Origin: Myxococcota bacterium
Lineage (GTDB): Bacteria; Myxococcota_A; UBA9160; PR03
Assembly: GCA_030066475.1 (NCBI GenBank)
Contig: JASJBO010000251.1
Coordinates: forward strand, 1 to 11,614
DNA length: 11,614 nucleotides
Reading direction: 5' to 3'
Below, one piece after another: positions 1-6,489 of this stretch. The notes under the pieces were generated by a model. It worked only from the letters and a program-made list of their open reading frames with translations, had not been told where the DNA came from and made no database searches. The number at the start of each line of letters is the position of its first letter. Position 1 is the first letter of the stretch. Made by a program: the position numbers and the translations under genes.

Positions 1-1
1 G

Positions 2-1141
2 CAGGAGCCCGTCTCGTTCTCGGGCAAGCGCGTCGGCGTGATCGGGACCGGCTCTTCGGGAATCCAGGTGATCCCGGAGATCGCCAAGGAGGCCGATCAC
101 GTCACGGTCTTCCAGCGCACGCCGCAGTACACCGTTCCCGCGCGCAACCGCCCCCTCGCGCCCGAGGAGCTCGCGGCCGTCCGAGACAACTGGGAGCAGA
201 TCCGCGCCGGAATGATGGCCCCCCCGGCCGCCGACGCGGCCCTGCCGATGGCGCCGGGCAACGGGCGCTCCGCATTCGACGAGACCCCCGAGCAACGTCA
301 CGCGCTCTACGAGGAACTCTGGGAGCAGGGAACGCTGGCCTTCGTCTACGGGAACTACCCGGAGCTCCTGGTGAACGAGGAGATCAACCGCGAGGTTTGC
401 GCGTTCCTGCGCGGCAAGATTCGCGAGATCGTCCACGACCCCGAGACGGCCGACAAGCTGATGCCCGACCATTTCTACGGCACCAAGCGTCCGATCCTCG
501 ACGACGGCTACTACGAAACCTACAACCGCGACAACGTAACGCTGGTGGACCTCCGACGAGACCCGATCGAAGAGATGACCTCGACGGGCGTGCGCACCGC
601 GACGGGCGAGCACCCCATCGACATGCTCGTGCTCGCAACGGGTTTCGACGCGATCAGCGGCTCGATGCTCCGCCTCGATCCCAAGGGTCGCGGTGGCATC
701 AGCCTGAAGGAGAAGTGGGAGAGCCGATTCCACAACTACCTCGGCCTGATGATCAGCGACTTTCCCAACCTCTTCATGATCCACGGCCCGGGTACGCCCG
801 GAGTGCTCTACCTCATGCCGCTCGGCGCCGAGCTCGAGACGGAGTGGATCGCCAATTGCGTGCGCCACCTGCGCGAACAGGGGCTGGGCGCGGTCGAGCC
901 GACGCACGCCGCCGAGCTGGACTGGGACAGAGAAGTCAGTGCGATCGCCAACAGGACGCTCTTCCCCCGCACGGACTCCTGGTACACGGGGGCAAACATC
1001 CCGGGCAAGCCCCGGCATTTCAGTGTGCACCTGGGCGGCCCTGCGTACTTCCATCGCATCGCCGAGGTCGCCGACAAGGGGTACGAAGGCTTCGCCTTCA
1101 CGCCGACCGCAGGCGAAGGGGACGAGACTGGATGCCGTTGA
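2..1141 (+). CDS. Baeyer-Villiger-type flavin monooxygenase, C-terminal part (5' end outside window)
   Basis: The reading frame is open from the left edge, so the gene is 5'-truncated by the window; 379 residues are visible. The first residues, FSGKRVGVIGTGSSGIQ, are the second (NADPH-binding) Rossmann segment of class B flavoprotein monooxygenases. The LATGFD motif (about nt 632-649) is the conserved turn found in FMO, N-hydroxylase and BVMO enzymes. The late GANIPGKPR motif (around nt 990-1015) is typical of cyclohexanone-monooxygenase-like BVMOs. The FAD-binding GxGxxG and the BVMO fingerprint FxGxxxHxxxW(P/D) should lie just upstream of the window, so they cannot be confirmed. The likely reaction is NADPH- and O2-dependent insertion of oxygen into a ketone, giving an ester or lactone; the substrate is unknown. 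An upstream GTG at 38 lies inside the Rossmann motif and is not the true start. The family call is firm, but BVMO versus another class B monooxygenase is less so. Confidence 0.88.
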   Translation, partial: QEPVSFSGKRVGVIGTGSSGIQVIPEIAKEADHVTVFQRTPQYTVPARNRPLAPEELAAVRDNWEQIRAGMMAPPAADAALPMAPGNGRSAFDETPEQRHALYEELWEQGTLAFVYGNYPELLVNEEINREVCAFLRGKIREIVHDPETADKLMPDHFYGTKRPILDDGYYETYNRDNVTLVDLRRDPIEEMTSTGVRTATGEHPIDMLVLATGFDAISGSMLRLDPKGRGGISLKEKWESRFHNYLGLMISDFPNLFMIHGPGTPGVLYLMPLGAELETEWIANCVRHLREQGLGAVEPTHAAELDWDREVSAIANRTLFPRTDSWYTGANIPGKPRHFSVHLGGPAYFHRIAEVADKGYEGFAFTPTAGEGDETGCR

Positions 1142-1148
1142 TGTGTTT

Positions 1149-1164
1149 CGAGCGTCGACGCTCG
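1149..1164. repeat. Perfect 16-bp palindrome just after the monooxygenase stop
   Basis: CGAGCGTCGACGCTCG is identical to its own reverse complement and begins 8 nt after the stop codon of the monooxygenase. As RNA it would form a 6-bp GC-rich stem with a UCGA tetraloop. No T-run follows, so it is not a canonical intrinsic terminator. It could be a 3'-end stabilising hairpin, a Rho-associated structure or a protein-binding palindrome. The rest of 1142-1362 shows no coding signal. Confidence 0.5.
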
Positions 1165-1297
1165 GGTGGCCCAGACCAGCAGTCGCTGCAGAACCGGTGA
1201 GACACCCCGCACAGCCACGCACCCGATCCAACCTCCCGGAATCCTGACGGAAATCGACGTGGCCTCGAGTCACCCGGGCGGAGCGCCGATGGGCACT

Positions 1298-1326
1298 CCG
1301 AGACCCTCTTGCGCTGGGGGTCTCCG
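1298..1326 (+). promoter_or_regulatory. Inverted repeat / hairpin and weak promoter-like sequence upstream of the ABC cluster
   Basis: GAGACCC (1300-1306) and GGGTCTC (1318-1324) form a 7-bp stem with an 11-nt loop, extendable by two more G-C pairs across a bulge. A weak sigma70-like pair overlaps and follows it: TTGCGC at 1309-1314 and TACAGA at 1332-1337, with a 17-bp spacer. That pair would start transcription about 20 nt before the ATG at 1363. The pair is poor (3/6 and 3/6), so the promoter is only a suggestion. The repeat itself is directly visible and could be an operator or leader hairpin. No AT-rich Zur-type palindrome is visible in 1142-1362. Confidence 0.25.
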
Positions 1327-1362
1327 GCTCCTACAGACTCGGGTGGGGGGTAGACGCTCGCG

Positions 1363-1704
1363 ATGAAGGCCCAGCCACTGAAAGAGCGCTGGCTATCCGC
1401 GCTGCTGCTGGTCGGCCTCGTCAGCCAGGCCGCGGTGGCGGCGACGCATTCGGCCCTCCCGGTCCACCCGGCCACCCAAGAGCGACCCGCGAACGACGAG
1501 GAGCGCGAGGGACACGACCCGACGTCCTGTTCCTTCTGCCGCATGGCGCCGGCCTTCGTGCACGGCCTCGTCGTCTCACCTCTCTCTCTTCCGATCGGCG
1601 CCGATGCGATGCGACACCGCGTCGATGCGATTCCCGCGACGCTGGGCCAGACGCTCTGGGCCAGGCCCGCGTCCCGTGCCCCACCCTCCCCCCCCAACGC
1701 CTGA
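1363..1704 (+). CDS. Small secreted Cys/His protein, DUF2946-like
   Basis: This is a 113-residue protein. Residues 7-27 (KERWLSALLLVGLVSQAAVA) look like a Sec signal peptide with cleavage near 26/27. The mature part carries a His-Asp-Pro-Thr-Ser-Cys-x-x-Cys motif (H51, C56, C59) and ends in a Pro-rich RAPPSPP tail. That architecture (signal peptide, CxxC-type motif, RAPP-like end, about 110-120 residues) recalls DUF2946 proteins, often found near copper or zinc genes; their molecular role is not established. CxxC plus His suggests metal binding, which is inference. No strong Shine-Dalgarno is visible; a G-run lies about 12 nt before the ATG. It sits 80 nt before the next gene on the same strand and may head the ABC cluster. 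It could also be an unrelated lineage-specific secreted peptide. Confidence 0.55.
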   Translation: MKAQPLKERWLSALLLVGLVSQAAVAATHSALPVHPATQERPANDEEREGHDPTSCSFCRMAPAFVHGLVVSPLSLPIGADAMRHRVDAIPATLGQTLWARPASRAPPSPPNA

Positions 1705-1784
1705 CTCGAGGACGCGTCTGCCCGTGCGGGCGCATCGTGCGAATCCATGCCGAGTCGAATGGCCAGGCTCGACAGGGAGGTTCT

Positions 1785-2273
1785 ATGAGTCATCCGTGGG
1801 TACTCGTGTGCGTCGCTGCGACCCTGTGGACCGCTTCGGCTGCAGCGGGCGGAGGCGAGGCGCACCACGAACACGTTGCACCGCACGGCGGCACGCTCGT
1901 CGTCTTCGGCGACGAACTCGTCCATCTCGAACTGATCCTCGATCCCGAGACCGGGGAGATGACGGCGTACGTGCTCGACGGCGAGGCGGAGCGCGGCGTC
2001 GCGGTACAGCAGCCGTCCCTCGGGATCGAAGTCCAACCAGAATCCGGCCCCCGCTTCGCAGTCGCGCTCGCGCCGGTGGAGAACGTCCTCACGGGCGAGA
2101 CCCGAGACAACACGTCCCAGTTCGCCGGTCGCTCCGACCGGCTCAAGGGGCTTCTCCGCTTCCGGGGCGAGGTTCGCCGCCTCGAGGTCAAAGGGCAGCG
2201 CTTCGAACGCGTGTCATTCCGGTTCCCGGAAGGCAACGAGACACGCGAGGACGCCGCGGAGGAACGGTCATGA
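1785..2273 (+). CDS. Secreted His-containing protein of the ABC cluster (possible metal-binding partner)
   Basis: This is a 162-residue protein. The ATG at 1785 is preferred over an in-frame ATG at 1737 because GGGAGG (about 1774-1779) is well spaced and the protein then starts directly with a signal peptide (residues 1-21, VLVCVAATLWTASAAA). The mature N-terminus is His-rich (H27, H28, H30, H34, H47), followed by APHGGTLVVFGDELVHLELI and a beta-rich domain with a YVLDGEAE segment. I recognise this PHGG...HLE...YVLD pattern from uncharacterised periplasmic proteins, but not a characterised family. It occupies the place that a His-rich DUF2796 protein (ZrgA/ZrmA) holds in related zinc clusters, though its sequence pattern is not plainly DUF2796. 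Its last bases overlap the next start (ATGA), so it is translationally coupled to the DUF3299-like gene. A role as periplasmic metal-binding accessory factor is inferred. Confidence 0.75.
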   Translation: MSHPWVLVCVAATLWTASAAAGGGEAHHEHVAPHGGTLVVFGDELVHLELILDPETGEMTAYVLDGEAERGVAVQQPSLGIEVQPESGPRFAVALAPVENVLTGETRDNTSQFAGRSDRLKGLLRFRGEVRRLEVKGQRFERVSFRFPEGNETREDAAEERS

Positions 2274-2884
2274 GCCAGGACGCCCCGCACAGCCAGGACG
2301 GGTCGCGAGAGCGGAAACGCTACCCGCGCTGGCTCAAGTACACGTCGATCGGCGCCTGCCTCGTAGGGCTCGCGCTGGTACCCCAGTGGCTGTTCCTCGG
2401 TTTCCGCGACGCGCCGGCGCTCGCCGGGGTGGCCGAGATCGGGGACGAGGAGAGCGAGAGCTTCCAGCCGATCTCCTGGGAGGTCCTCGGGGGTTTCCCC
2501 TATCCGTTCGAGATGCCGGGCGCCATCAGGGACATGTCGCCCGAAGCCCTGGCCGAGCGCAACGAACGTCTGATCCCACCCGAGGTGCGCGCTCTCGACC
2601 GCCTCCCGATCGCCGTGCGCGGGTACGTGGTTCCCATCACGGTCACACGCGGCCGTATCACGGAATTCGTTCTTGCCGCCAAGAACGAGCTCGGCTGCTG
2701 CTTCGGCTCCGGGCTCTCCATGAACCAGTGGATCCATGTGGCCGTTCAGGAGGGCCGGGCGTCCGACGTCAAGCCGTTCGGAATCGCCAAGGTCCTGGGT
2801 GTCCTCGAGGTCGGCGAGGAGGTGCGGGGGGGCACCGTCATGAGCCTCTACCGCATGCGCGAGGCAACGGTCGGCTCCGGGTGA
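2270..2884 (+). CDS. Membrane-anchored DUF3299-like protein
   Basis: This is a 204-residue protein. The ATG at 2270 overlaps the preceding stop in an ATGA junction, which fixes the start. Residues about 24-44 (YTSIGACLVGLALVPQWLFL) form one membrane anchor, preceded by a basic, polar N-terminus, so the bulk should be periplasmic. The C-terminal domain (about residues 95-200) contains the strand VRGYVVPITVTRGRITEFVL and then LGCCFGSGLSMNQWIHV, with C143 and C144 adjacent. This matches the DUF3299 pattern of a beta-sandwich-like domain with a conserved CCFG...MNxW element. DUF3299 proteins accompany MacB-like ABC systems in zinc-limitation-induced clusters of Pseudomonas (PA4063-PA4066) and Vibrio (zrg), as I recall. 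Their biochemical role is unknown. The vicinal cysteines could bind metal or a lipid, but that is speculation. Confidence 0.75.
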   Translation: MSQDAPHSQDGSRERKRYPRWLKYTSIGACLVGLALVPQWLFLGFRDAPALAGVAEIGDEESESFQPISWEVLGGFPYPFEMPGAIRDMSPEALAERNERLIPPEVRALDRLPIAVRGYVVPITVTRGRITEFVLAAKNELGCCFGSGLSMNQWIHVAVQEGRASDVKPFGIAKVLGVLEVGEEVRGGTVMSLYRMREATVGSG

Positions 2885-3558
2885 CGGCGGCGCTGCGAAT
2901 CGAAGGGCTCCTCAAGAGCTACACCACACCCCAGGGCGAGCTGCAGCCCGTGATCGACCTGCCGGCCCTCTCGCTGGCGGAGCGCGAGCAGGTTGCCCTG
3001 CACGGGCGGAGCGGCTGCGGCAAGACCACGCTCCTCCACCTCATCGCCGGCATCCTCCGCCCCGATGCCGGCCGCATCCTCGTGGCCGGCGAGGAGATCA
3101 CGGCGCGCCGCGAAAGTGACCGGGACTGCCTGCGCGGACGGCTGGTGGGCTACGTCTTCCAGACCTTCAACCTGCTGGCAGCCTACTCCGCCCTCGAGAA
3201 CGTCCTCCTGGCCATGCACTTCGGCGCCGGCGAGGACGAGGACCGCGCGAGACACCTGCTCGAGCGCGTGGGGCTCGCGGACCGCATGCACTACCGGCCG
3301 GCCCAGCTCTCGTTGGGGCAGCGACAGCGGGTGGCCGTCGCCCGTGCGCTCGCGAATCGGCCCGCCCTCGTCCTCGCGGACGAGCCCACGGGCAACCTCG
3401 ATCCGGCGAACGCCGCCGCAGCGCTCGCGCTGCTGCGGGAGACGGCCAGTGAGATGGGCGCCGCACTGCTGCTCGTGAGTCACGACCAGGAGATCCTGCG
3501 CGCTTTCGAGCGCTGTGAGGAGTTCGACGCGCTGGCGCGAACGAGGACGACACCGTGA
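2881..3558 (+). CDS. ABC transporter ATP-binding protein, LolD/MacB type
   Basis: This is a 225-residue protein from a GTG at 2881, overlapping the previous stop as GTGA. All ABC motifs are intact: Walker A GRSGCGKT (residues 42-49), a Q-loop in VFQTFNLL, signature LSLGQRQ (143-149), Walker B ALVLADEP (162-169) followed by TGNLD, and the H-loop histidine in LLVSHD (H201). The DEPTGNLD ending and the roughly 225-residue length are typical of the LolD/MacB/FtsE branch, whose ATPases drive mechanotransmission through FtsX-fold permeases rather than classical import through a channel. Its partner is the next gene, also joined by a GTGA overlap. It acts at the cytoplasmic face of the inner membrane. 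The substrate cannot be read from the sequence; the neighbours suggest a zinc-linked envelope function. Confidence 0.93.
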   Translation: MTAALRIEGLLKSYTTPQGELQPVIDLPALSLAEREQVALHGRSGCGKTTLLHLIAGILRPDAGRILVAGEEITARRESDRDCLRGRLVGYVFQTFNLLAAYSALENVLLAMHFGAGEDEDRARHLLERVGLADRMHYRPAQLSLGQRQRVAVARALANRPALVLADEPTGNLDPANAAAALALLRETASEMGAALLLVSHDQEILRAFERCEEFDALARTRTTP

Positions 3559-4814
3559 GGGCTGGCCTTCCCCTTCTCGTGCGTCGCAGCCTGCGGGAGC
3601 ACACCTTCTCGTCCTCGATCACGATCGCCTCCGTCGGCCTCGCGACCGGGCTGGTCCTCGCCGTCTTCGCCATCCAGGAGCAGAGCCTGCGCGCCTTTAC
3701 CGCCGGCCCGCTGGGCTTCGACGCCGTCCTCGGGGCGCGCGGGAGCCAGCTCCAGCTCGTGCTGAACGCGGTCTTCCATCTCGAAACCTCCCCCGGGAAC
3801 ATCCCGTGGGCGCTCTACGAAGCGATTGCCCGCGATCCCCAGGTCGAGCGGGCGATCCCCTACGCAGTCGGCGACAACTACCGCGGCTTCCGCATCGTCG
3901 GGACCCTGGGCGAGCTCTTCACCGAGAGGAGCAACGGAAGCGACTTTCCGCTGCGAATCGCGGCGGGCGGACGACTCTTCGATCCACAGCGTCGCGAGGC
4001 CGTGATCGGAAGCAGCGTCGCGCGGGAGGCCGGACTCGCCCTGGGCGACACGTTCCACCCGCATCACGGTCTGTTCTTCGACGAGAGCGCCCGGCACGCG
4101 GAGGAGTACGTGGTTGCGGGTGTGCTCGAGCCGAGCAACACCCCGGCCGATCGCGTGATCTGGATCCCCCTGGAAGGGATCTACCGCCTCGCAGGTCACG
4201 TGCTCCGTGGCGCTGGCGATGCCTACGAAGCGGACCCAGCCGCGGCGATCCCCGACGAACACAAGGAGGTGAGCGCCGTGATGCTGGACCTCGTCGCTCC
4301 CCAGGCAGGCTTCTTCCTGGACCAGACGATCAACAAGCAGGGGAAGGTCGCGACGCTGGCCTGGCCGATCGGCCGGGTAATGGGAGACCTCTTCGACAAG
4401 CTAGGATGGGCCATCCGCGTGCTGGGCCTCGTGGCCTACCTGGTCGTGCTCGTGGCCGCCGGCTCGATCGTAGCGAGTATCGTGAACACGATGCAGGAAA
4501 GACGCCGCGACTTTGCGGTCCTGCGCGCGCTGGGTGCACGCCGCCGCACCGTCTCGGCGGCGATCGTCGGCGAGGCCGCCAGCATCGGCGTCCTCGGGGC
4601 CCTCCTCGGCTTCGTCGTGTACGCGGGGATCTTCGCCTTGGCTCGCGCGATCGTGCGCAGCCAGACGGGCGTGGTCCTGGACCCCTGGATCTGGCACCCG
4701 GTCTTCGGGATCGCACCCGCTGCCGTGGTGCTCCTTGCGGCACTTGCCGGGACCATCCCGGCCCGGCTCGCCTACCGCACCGACGTCGCCACCCACCTCG
4801 TGCCTCCGAGCTGA
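3555..4814 (+). CDS. ABC transporter permease, FtsX/MacB type
   Basis: This is a 419-residue protein from a GTG at 3555 that overlaps the ATPase stop as GTGA. One membrane segment near the N-terminus (about residues 18-40, SSSITIASVGLATGLVLAVF) is followed by a large periplasmic MacB_PCD-like domain (about 41-280). The C-terminal FtsX-like domain (about 285-410) has three further segments: AYLVVLVAAGSIVASIV, a second after the ERRRDFAVLRALGARRRTV loop, and APAAVVLLAALAGTIPA. The cytoplasmic ERRRDFAVLRALGA loop is a hallmark of this superfamily. The early periplasmic element GFDAVLGARGSQLQLVLNAVF is typical, from memory, of the permease subfamily paired with DUF3299 proteins. It is the last gene of the cluster and is followed by a hairpin and the convergent TetR gene. 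Confidence 0.92.
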   Translation: MRAGLPLLVRRSLREHTFSSSITIASVGLATGLVLAVFAIQEQSLRAFTAGPLGFDAVLGARGSQLQLVLNAVFHLETSPGNIPWALYEAIARDPQVERAIPYAVGDNYRGFRIVGTLGELFTERSNGSDFPLRIAAGGRLFDPQRREAVIGSSVAREAGLALGDTFHPHHGLFFDESARHAEEYVVAGVLEPSNTPADRVIWIPLEGIYRLAGHVLRGAGDAYEADPAAAIPDEHKEVSAVMLDLVAPQAGFFLDQTINKQGKVATLAWPIGRVMGDLFDKLGWAIRVLGLVAYLVVLVAAGSIVASIVNTMQERRRDFAVLRALGARRRTVSAAIVGEAASIGVLGALLGFVVYAGIFALARAIVRSQTGVVLDPWIWHPVFGIAPAAVVLLAALAGTIPARLAYRTDVATHLVPPS

Positions 4815-4855
4815 CCCACGGGGTCGACGGCGCTCGTCGCGAAGCTGCTCCCGAA

Positions 4856-4881
4856 CGGGGATCGGCTTCGGAGCCGCCCCG
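4856..4881. terminator. GC-rich hairpin between convergent genes (possible terminator)
   Basis: In the 78-nt gap between the permease stop and the convergent TetR stop, CGGGG-AT-CGGCT, TCGG loop, AGCCG-CCCCG gives two 5-bp stems separated by a 2-nt bulge. A hairpin exactly between convergent genes is where a shared terminator is expected. Neither strand has a clear T-run after the stem, so intrinsic termination is uncertain. Confidence 0.4.
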
Positions 4882-4892
4882 GCGAGTGCCAG

Positions 4893-5561
4893 CTAGGCCC
4901 GTTCTTGTCGCGCGATCAGCTCATCGATGTAGGCAGACTGCAGTACGCCTGCATCGACTCTCAGGGTCTTGAGTCGTCCGGAGTTCTCGAGCAGGACGAT
5001 GCCCGACAGGTGGGCGAGGGCGGCGACCGCTTCCTGCCAGCGCAGTTCGCCTGAGGATGGGCCCAGTTCAGCGAGTGCGTCGGCGAGGGATTCGAGCATC
5101 TCCTTGAGCAGGTGGTTGAGCTTCCGATTGAGTTTGGACGTCAGGCCGCGCGGCTGGACTCCACCGAACAGGTAGTAGGACAGCTCGAACTCTCGCGGTC
5201 GCTCACGGTAGTACTCGAAGAACGCGTTCAGGGCGCGCCGCGCGACCTCTTCGGCGGCGCCCCCCGCCTCGACCGCGCTGATGATCCGAGCCCTCAGCTC
5301 TTCGAGGACCTGCTGAAGGATCGCGGCGTAGATCTCCTCCTTGCCCTCGAAGTAGAAGTAGATGGCCGCGGGGGTGTAGCCGCAGGCGTCGGCGATTCGC
5401 CGCATCGTCGCCCGCTCGAGGCCCTCCTCGGCGAAGACCGTTCGCGCGGCGGCGACGATGTGCTCGCGGCGCTGTCCCGCGAGCACGGCCTTGCGCCGAG
5501 CGCGGGCATCTGCCCCCTGCGCGGGCAGCAGGGCTTCCTTGCTCTTCTGGGCCGGCGGCAT
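4893..5561 (-). CDS. TetR/AcrR-family transcriptional regulator
   Basis: This is a 222-residue protein. A polar N-terminal extension of about 28 residues precedes the classic TetR DNA-binding domain: REHIVAAARTVFAEEGLERA, then the helix-turn-helix at about residues 50-71 (TMRRIADACGYTPAAIYFYF) followed by GKEEIYAAIL. The C-terminal all-helical ligand-binding domain is divergent, as usual. It is transcribed divergently from two crotonase genes, with 100 bp between the starts containing a long inverted repeat and promoter-like sequences for both directions. It is therefore a likely repressor of the crotonase genes and of itself. An acyl-CoA thioester or a related catabolic intermediate is a plausible inducer by analogy with FadR/PsrA-like TetR proteins, but the ligand is not shown by the sequence. 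The start codon is the ATG at 5561; the ribosome-binding site before it is weak, so a shorter N-terminus is possible. Confidence 0.92.
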   Translation of the reverse strand: MPPAQKSKEALLPAQGADARARRKAVLAGQRREHIVAAARTVFAEEGLERATMRRIADACGYTPAAIYFYFEGKEEIYAAILQQVLEELRARIISAVEAGGAAEEVARRALNAFFEYYRERPREFELSYYLFGGVQPRGLTSKLNRKLNHLLKEMLESLADALAELGPSSGELRWQEAVAALAHLSGIVLLENSGRLKTLRVDAGVLQSAYIDELIARQERA

Positions 5562-5600
5562 GGCCTGACGGGTAGCACCTCGCCGGTCGCTCGTGAACTC

Positions 5601-5629
5601 TTGACAATAGTTTCAAATTCAGTTAGAAA
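5601..5629 (+). promoter_or_regulatory. Sigma70-like promoter of the crotonase genes
   Basis: A perfect -35 hexamer TTGACA (5601-5606) is followed after 17 bp by TAGAAA (5624-5629), a 4/6 match to the -10 consensus. Transcription would begin near 5636, giving a leader of about 25 nt with a ribosome-binding site GAGG at 5651-5654. An alternative -10, TATATT at 5631-5636, has a better hexamer but a 24-bp spacing. The AT-rich block at 5607-5637 stands out sharply from the GC-rich surroundings. Confidence 0.6.
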
Positions 5630-5633
5630 TTAT
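5607..5633. promoter_or_regulatory. 27-bp imperfect palindrome, candidate TetR operator
   Basis: Around a centre at 5620, 10 of 13 symmetric positions pair: the outer ATA/TAT, the middle TTTC/GAAA, then AA/TT and the innermost T/A. It fills the space between the -35 and -10 of the crotonase promoter and overlaps the start region of the divergent tetR promoter. A dyad of this size in an intergenic region shared by a TetR gene and its likely targets is the expected form of an autoregulatory operator. Binding by this TetR protein is inferred. Confidence 0.6.
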
Positions 5634-5634
5634 A
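5629..5634 (-). promoter_or_regulatory. -10 element for tetR (minus strand)
   Basis: Read on the minus strand these six bases are TATAAT, a perfect -10 hexamer. It would start tetR transcription near 5622, about 60 nt before the ATG at 5561. No good -35 is present 16-18 bp upstream (around 5652-5657), so the promoter may be weak or may be an incidental product of the AT-rich operator. Confidence 0.4.
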
Positions 5635-5661
5635 TTCTGCCGTTCGAAAAGAGGTTCTGCC

Positions 5662-6468
5662 TTGGCCAAGGTCGAGTTCGAGAAGCGAGGACGCATCGCC
5701 TACGTGACGATCAACCGTCCCGAGGCAAAGAACGCCATCGATCGAGACGTCCACCTGGGGCTGTGCGCGGCGTGGGAGGAGCTCTCCGGGAACGACGGGC
5801 TCGACGTCGCGATCCTGACGGGCACCGGTGACGCCTTCTGCGCGGGCATGGACCTCAAGACCCACGTCACGAAGTACGTCGGAGCCACTCCGAAGAAGAT
5901 CCAGGACTGGGCGGCGCTCGGGCTGGGAGGCCTGCCGCGCGGCTTCCACCGCATGAGGAAGCCGGTGATCGCGGCGGTCAACGGCTGGGCGCTGGCAGGC
6001 GGCTTCGAGATCGCGATGGCCGCCGATATCCGCGTCGCGTCGGAGCGCGCGCGCTTCGGCTCCTTCGAGGCCCGCCGCGGCTTTCACCACGGTGACGGTG
6101 GGGTCGCCCGGCTCGTCAACCTGTGCGGCGTCGGCGTCGCCCTGGAGCTGCTGCTCACCGCGGAGCCGGTCGACGCGCAGCGCGCGCTCGGCATCAACCT
6201 GGTTTCGCGCGTCGTCCCGCATGACGAGCTCATGAGCGAGGCGGGGCGTGTCGCCGCCCCGATCCTGCGGAACGACCAGGAGGCCATCCGCTCGGCCAAG
6301 GCCACCGTGCTCGACATGATCGGACGCGCTCTCGACGACCAGCTCTACCGCGAGTGCATCGCCGCGTACACGCTCATGGCCGACAACCCGACGGTCCCGG
6401 GCCTTCTCGACGAGCTTTATGCAAAGACCGACAGCGGTCGCGTCGGCGAGAACGCGACGCCGCTCTAG
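5662..6468 (+). CDS. Enoyl-CoA hydratase/isomerase (crotonase) family protein with both catalytic glutamates
   Basis: This is a 268-residue protein from a TTG start at 5662; the AAAAGAGG ribosome-binding site (5647-5654) lies 7 nt before it and the protein begins AKVEFEKRGRIAYVTINRPE, the usual crotonase N-terminus. The CoA and oxyanion-hole elements FCAGMDLK and GWALAGGFE are present. E116 (GGFE) and E136 (SFE) are 20 residues apart, matching the catalytic Glu144/Glu164 pair of rat mitochondrial enoyl-CoA hydratase, so hydration or a related acid-base reaction on an acyl-CoA is possible. The loop after E136, RRGFHHGDGGVARL, aligns with the family's GGxxRL segment. It is the first gene of a likely two-gene operon and is divergent from the TetR gene that probably represses it. 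The chain-length or ring substrate cannot be told from the sequence. Confidence 0.93.
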   Translation: MAKVEFEKRGRIAYVTINRPEAKNAIDRDVHLGLCAAWEELSGNDGLDVAILTGTGDAFCAGMDLKTHVTKYVGATPKKIQDWAALGLGGLPRGFHRMRKPVIAAVNGWALAGGFEIAMAADIRVASERARFGSFEARRGFHHGDGGVARLVNLCGVGVALELLLTAEPVDAQRALGINLVSRVVPHDELMSEAGRVAAPILRNDQEAIRSAKATVLDMIGRALDDQLYRECIAAYTLMADNPTVPGLLDELYAKTDSGRVGENATPL

Positions 6469-6489
6469 ACAAGAAGGGATGTCGATTCC

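Noticed and set aside
1720..1731. GCCCG-TG-CGGGC inverted repeat between the first two genes of the ABC cluster.
   Set aside because: Short stem with a tiny loop and no T-run; expected by chance at this GC content, so not called as a terminator.
1604..2269. Upstream extension of the DUF3299-like frame through the previous two genes.
   Set aside because: The stretch is Arg/Pro-rich out-of-frame translation of real genes; the true start is the ATG at 2270 in an ATGA overlap just before the membrane anchor.
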